From Deltaproteobacteria bacterium (GTDB taxonomy: Bacteria; Desulfobacterota; GWC2-55-46), in the NCBI GenBank assembly GCA_030646655.1, contig JAUSLB010000243.1:1-7550 (forward strand): 7,550 bases of DNA. Reading direction: 5' to 3'. A program made the position numbers and the translations under genes. Of this stretch, positions 5,524 to 7,550 are shown one piece after another; the stretch's first letter is position 1; every line of letters begins with the position of its first letter. The notes beneath the pieces were generated by a model, which saw only the letters and a program-made list of their open reading frames with translations, searched no databases and was not told the DNA's origin.

Positions 5524-6648
5524 ATGGAGGGAGCGAAAAAGATAATATCCGAATTCTATAAGGAGAAAAAGGCGCGCATCCTCGTAGCCGACGACGACAA
5601 GCTCTACCTCAGGATATTCTCAGACCTCATAAGCGAGCTCGGACATGAAAGCCTCACGGTCGATAACGGCCTCGAGGCCATGGAAAAGATAGCGAGCTAC
5701 CAGCCTGATATCCTTATAATAGACGTGGTGATGCCCGGGATGAGCGGGTTCGAGGTGACCAGGAGGCTCAAGGAAGACCCGGTCACGATGCATATACCCG
5801 TCCTTATCGTCACATCGCTTTCAGACAGGGAATCGAAGGTCATGGGCCTCGAGCGCGGGGCCGACGAGCTGTTGTCCAAACCCATCGACGAGGCCGAGTT
5901 CAGGCTCCGGGTCACTAACCTCCTTAAGATAAAGGGCTATGAGGATTACCTCGTCGAGCACGGCAGGAGGCTCGAGGGCGAGGTCATGGACAAAAGCGTC
6001 CAGCTCGAGAGGGCCTTCGAGAAGATAAGGCACGGGTACATAGAGACGGTCTATAGACTGACGCTCGCGACCGAGTACAGGGACAAGGAGACAGGCGGGC
6101 ACATAAGGAGGATAAGCCTTTATTCACAGCTGCTGGCCCGGTATCTGGGGCTCAGCGAGCAGACGGTGGAGGCGGTATTCTTCGCAAGCCCGATGCACGA
6201 CGTGGGCAAGATAGGCATCCCGGATTCCATCCTTCTAAAAGAGGGCGTCCATAACAAGGAAGAGTTCGAGATAATGAAGACCCACACGATAATCGGGGCG
6301 AACATCCTGAAGGACTCGGACTCAGAGATACTCCAGAGTGCTCAGGAGATAGCGCTTTCACATCACGAGAGCTGGAACGGCGCAGGTTATCCGAGGGCAC
6401 TAAGGGGCGCGGAGATACCGCTTTCAGGCAGGATCGTGAACATAGTCGACATCTACGACGCCATAAGGAGCAAGCGCCCCTACAAGGAGGCCTTCGACCA
6501 CGCGACGGCCTGCGGCCTTATAGACAAGAATGAGGAGAGGTTCGACCCGGCCATATTCATGGCCTTCCACGACTGCGCGGAGGAGTTCAGGAGGCTGTTT
6601 GACGAGAATCAGGAGGAGTACAGGGAGTTCAGCAAGGCCCCCTTTTAA
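5524..6648 (+). CDS. Response regulator with REC and HD-GYP domains, predicted c-di-GMP phosphodiesterase
   Basis: This 374-residue RpfG-like protein has two domains. The receiver (about 19-140) has the acidic pocket (D23-D25), the phosphoacceptor D67 in IIDVVMPG, T97 and K119 in SKP. After a charged helical linker (about 140-175), the HD-GYP domain shows TGGH (H193), HDVGKIGIPD (H225, D226), KTH (H254) and HHESWNGAGYP (H280, H281, G288-Y289-P290), then VDIYDAIRSKRPY. All metal-ligand positions I can place are filled, so hydrolysis of cyclic di-GMP is predicted; this is a cytoplasmic signalling role. N285 stands where many members have Asp, a common variation. ATG 5524 is preferred because the receiver begins 16 residues later. 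A GTG at 5488 would add 12 residues of unlikely sequence. GGGG ends three bases before the ATG, a poor Shine-Dalgarno spacing. No histidine kinase is in the window, so it is an orphan here. It is divergent from the peptidase gene and ends two bases from the converging ChaN-family gene. Confidence 0.92.
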   Translation: MEGAKKIISEFYKEKKARILVADDDKLYLRIFSDLISELGHESLTVDNGLEAMEKIASYQPDILIIDVVMPGMSGFEVTRRLKEDPVTMHIPVLIVTSLSDRESKVMGLERGADELLSKPIDEAEFRLRVTNLLKIKGYEDYLVEHGRRLEGEVMDKSVQLERAFEKIRHGYIETVYRLTLATEYRDKETGGHIRRISLYSQLLARYLGLSEQTVEAVFFASPMHDVGKIGIPDSILLKEGVHNKEEFEIMKTHTIIGANILKDSDSEILQSAQEIALSHHESWNGAGYPRALRGAEIPLSGRIVNIVDIYDAIRSKRPYKEAFDHATACGLIDKNEERFDPAIFMAFHDCAEEFRRLFDENQEEYREFSKAPF

Positions 6649-6650
6649 CG

Positions 6651-7496
6651 CTATTCCACCCAGATGTAATCCGCGGCATCAAAGGTGATATTCTCCGCGG
6701 CGAGCTTGTCGTCAGGCATCTCGGGAAGTATCACGAGGCTTTTGAGGTCGGATCTTCTCTTTACCTGCTCCGGGATCCCGCGCTTCCACGAATGCCCGCC
6801 TCCGGCCAAGACGACCATCTTCATCCCCGGGTTCTTCTTAAGGTAATCTACCGCGTTCTGCGCCATCGCGGTGTCCCAGACCATCTGCGCCTCGCAGAAG
6901 TTAAGGAAGGACGCCCCAGATATATCGTGCTCCTTCATCGCCCTCCTTATGAACTCCTCGTACTCCCTGTCAACGTCGCAGGTAATGCCCGGTATTTCCT
7001 TCAGCTCCTCGGGCGTAAGGGAGGCGAAGCCGTTCTGGAAGACCTGATGTATGATCTTGCGCGATATGTTAAGCCCCACGAGCGGGACCTTGTTCTTCCT
7101 CGCGTACCGGAAGATGTCCTCGTATTTTCCCCACGGTATCTTCCAGTTCCTGCGGTAGGCCTTTTTGAACTCGCTCTCTTTCATCCCCCCCAAGACCCAT
7201 CTGTCGAGATCGTTCTGGTCTGAGGCCCTGAACATCTCAAGGCCTATCGCCACAGGGACGCCGGCCTCCTTTAAGGACTTTATGACCTCGAGCTGGAGCG
7301 CGTGGTGGGACTCGGCGCTGTGGATCTCGCCCACGAAGACAATGTCGGCCCTTTCGCCCTCTTCCAGAATCTCCGGGAAAAGGACCTCAGACATATCCGA
7401 TGCCCTTATGAACTTAGGTCCCCTACAGCCAGTTAAAATCAGCAGTAAAGCGAATAGAAAAAAAAGCCCGGCCCGCGTAAAATGGTATCTGTCCAT
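6651..7496 (-). CDS. ChaN-family lipoprotein (Tiki/TraB superfamily)
   Basis: This 281-residue protein begins with a lipoprotein signal: MDRYHFTR, a hydrophobic core (about 10-21) and the lipobox LTGC with C24 as the lipidated residue. Residue 25 is Arg, not Asp, so an outer-membrane location is likely by the usual sorting rule. The mature part matches the ChaN/DUF399 family: VGEIHSAESHH (G56, E57, H59, H64, H65), GLEMF (E87), the QMVWDTAMA segment (Q204, W207) and GGGH (232-235). The GE-X-H and G-X-GH pairs are the signature of the Tiki/TraB/EreA-like superfamily. ChaN proteins have been reported to bind haem and are proposed to act in iron uptake, but enzymatic roles are suggested for relatives, so the substrate is unknown. 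The start ATG 7496 has AAGG eight bases upstream; a TTG at 7529 would only add basic residues. Its promoter is not clear in the remaining 54 bases. Confidence 0.87.
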   Translation of the reverse strand: MDRYHFTRAGLFFLFALLLILTGCRGPKFIRASDMSEVLFPEILEEGERADIVFVGEIHSAESHHALQLEVIKSLKEAGVPVAIGLEMFRASDQNDLDRWVLGGMKESEFKKAYRRNWKIPWGKYEDIFRYARKNKVPLVGLNISRKIIHQVFQNGFASLTPEELKEIPGITCDVDREYEEFIRRAMKEHDISGASFLNFCEAQMVWDTAMAQNAVDYLKKNPGMKMVVLAGGGHSWKRGIPEQVKRRSDLKSLVILPEMPDDKLAAENITFDAADYIWVE

Positions 7497-7550
7497 AGTT
7501 TTGACCTTATTTTTAGCAGGTCGCTTCAAGCCGCAATCTGATAGGCAATC

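Noticed and set aside
6792..7223. Plus-strand 143-codon frame opposite the ChaN-family gene
   Set aside because: It is antisense to a gene with a signal peptide, lipobox and family motifs; the product resembles nothing and is Arg/Pro/Leu/Val-rich.
7497..7529. TTG 7529 start for the ChaN-family gene
   Set aside because: ATG 7496 has a well-spaced AAGG and gives a normal lipoprotein signal length; the extension adds only MKRPAKNKVKT.

Overview
The window looks like an ordinary chromosomal segment from an anaerobic or facultatively anaerobic Gram-negative bacterium. It has fairly high GC by eye, heavy use of AGG and ATA codons, a lipoprotein with a Gram-negative style lipobox, and a menaquinone- or thiol-linked type of succinate dehydrogenase. 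That pattern fits Deltaproteobacteria-like or Nitrospirota-like lineages, but the assignment is inference and no phylogenetic marker is present. No mobile element, CRISPR array, rRNA or tRNA was seen.

Left half (1-4008, plus strand): central carbon metabolism. The window opens inside the gamma subunit gene of a 2-oxoacid:ferredoxin oxidoreductase, probably the 2-oxoglutarate enzyme (korC). A GCCGGC hairpin and a C-rich leader follow. Next comes a three-gene cluster for a non-classical ('type E') succinate:quinone oxidoreductase / fumarate reductase: flavoprotein sdhA, iron-sulfur subunit sdhB and the HdrB-like two-CCG-domain subunit sdhE. SdhE replaces the usual haem-bearing membrane anchors, and SdhB carries the extra cysteine expected when the [3Fe-4S] centre becomes a [4Fe-4S] centre. 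Together with 2-oxoglutarate:ferredoxin oxidoreductase these genes cover two adjacent TCA steps, in either the oxidative or the reductive direction.

Right half (4019-7496): envelope and signalling. On the minus strand is a membrane-anchored M23 (LytM-type) peptidoglycan endopeptidase. It is divergent from a plus-strand REC/HD-GYP response regulator, a predicted c-di-GMP phosphodiesterase. The region between them holds a near-consensus sigma70 promoter for the peptidase with a perfect 7-2-7 palindrome at the predicted start of transcription. A ChaN-family lipoprotein (Tiki/TraB superfamily) converges on the response regulator.

The genes are individually recognisable, and I see no clearly new protein system. 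The most interesting parts lie in the non-coding and start regions. sdhA has no in-frame ATG, GTG or TTG upstream of its FAD motif; the best start is a CTG whose Shine-Dalgarno lies inside a small hairpin. The sdhA-sdhB gap can form a bulged 10-bp stem plus a second helix ending at the sdhB start codon. The peptidase has only a TTG start, overlapped by a five-codon ATG mini-ORF.
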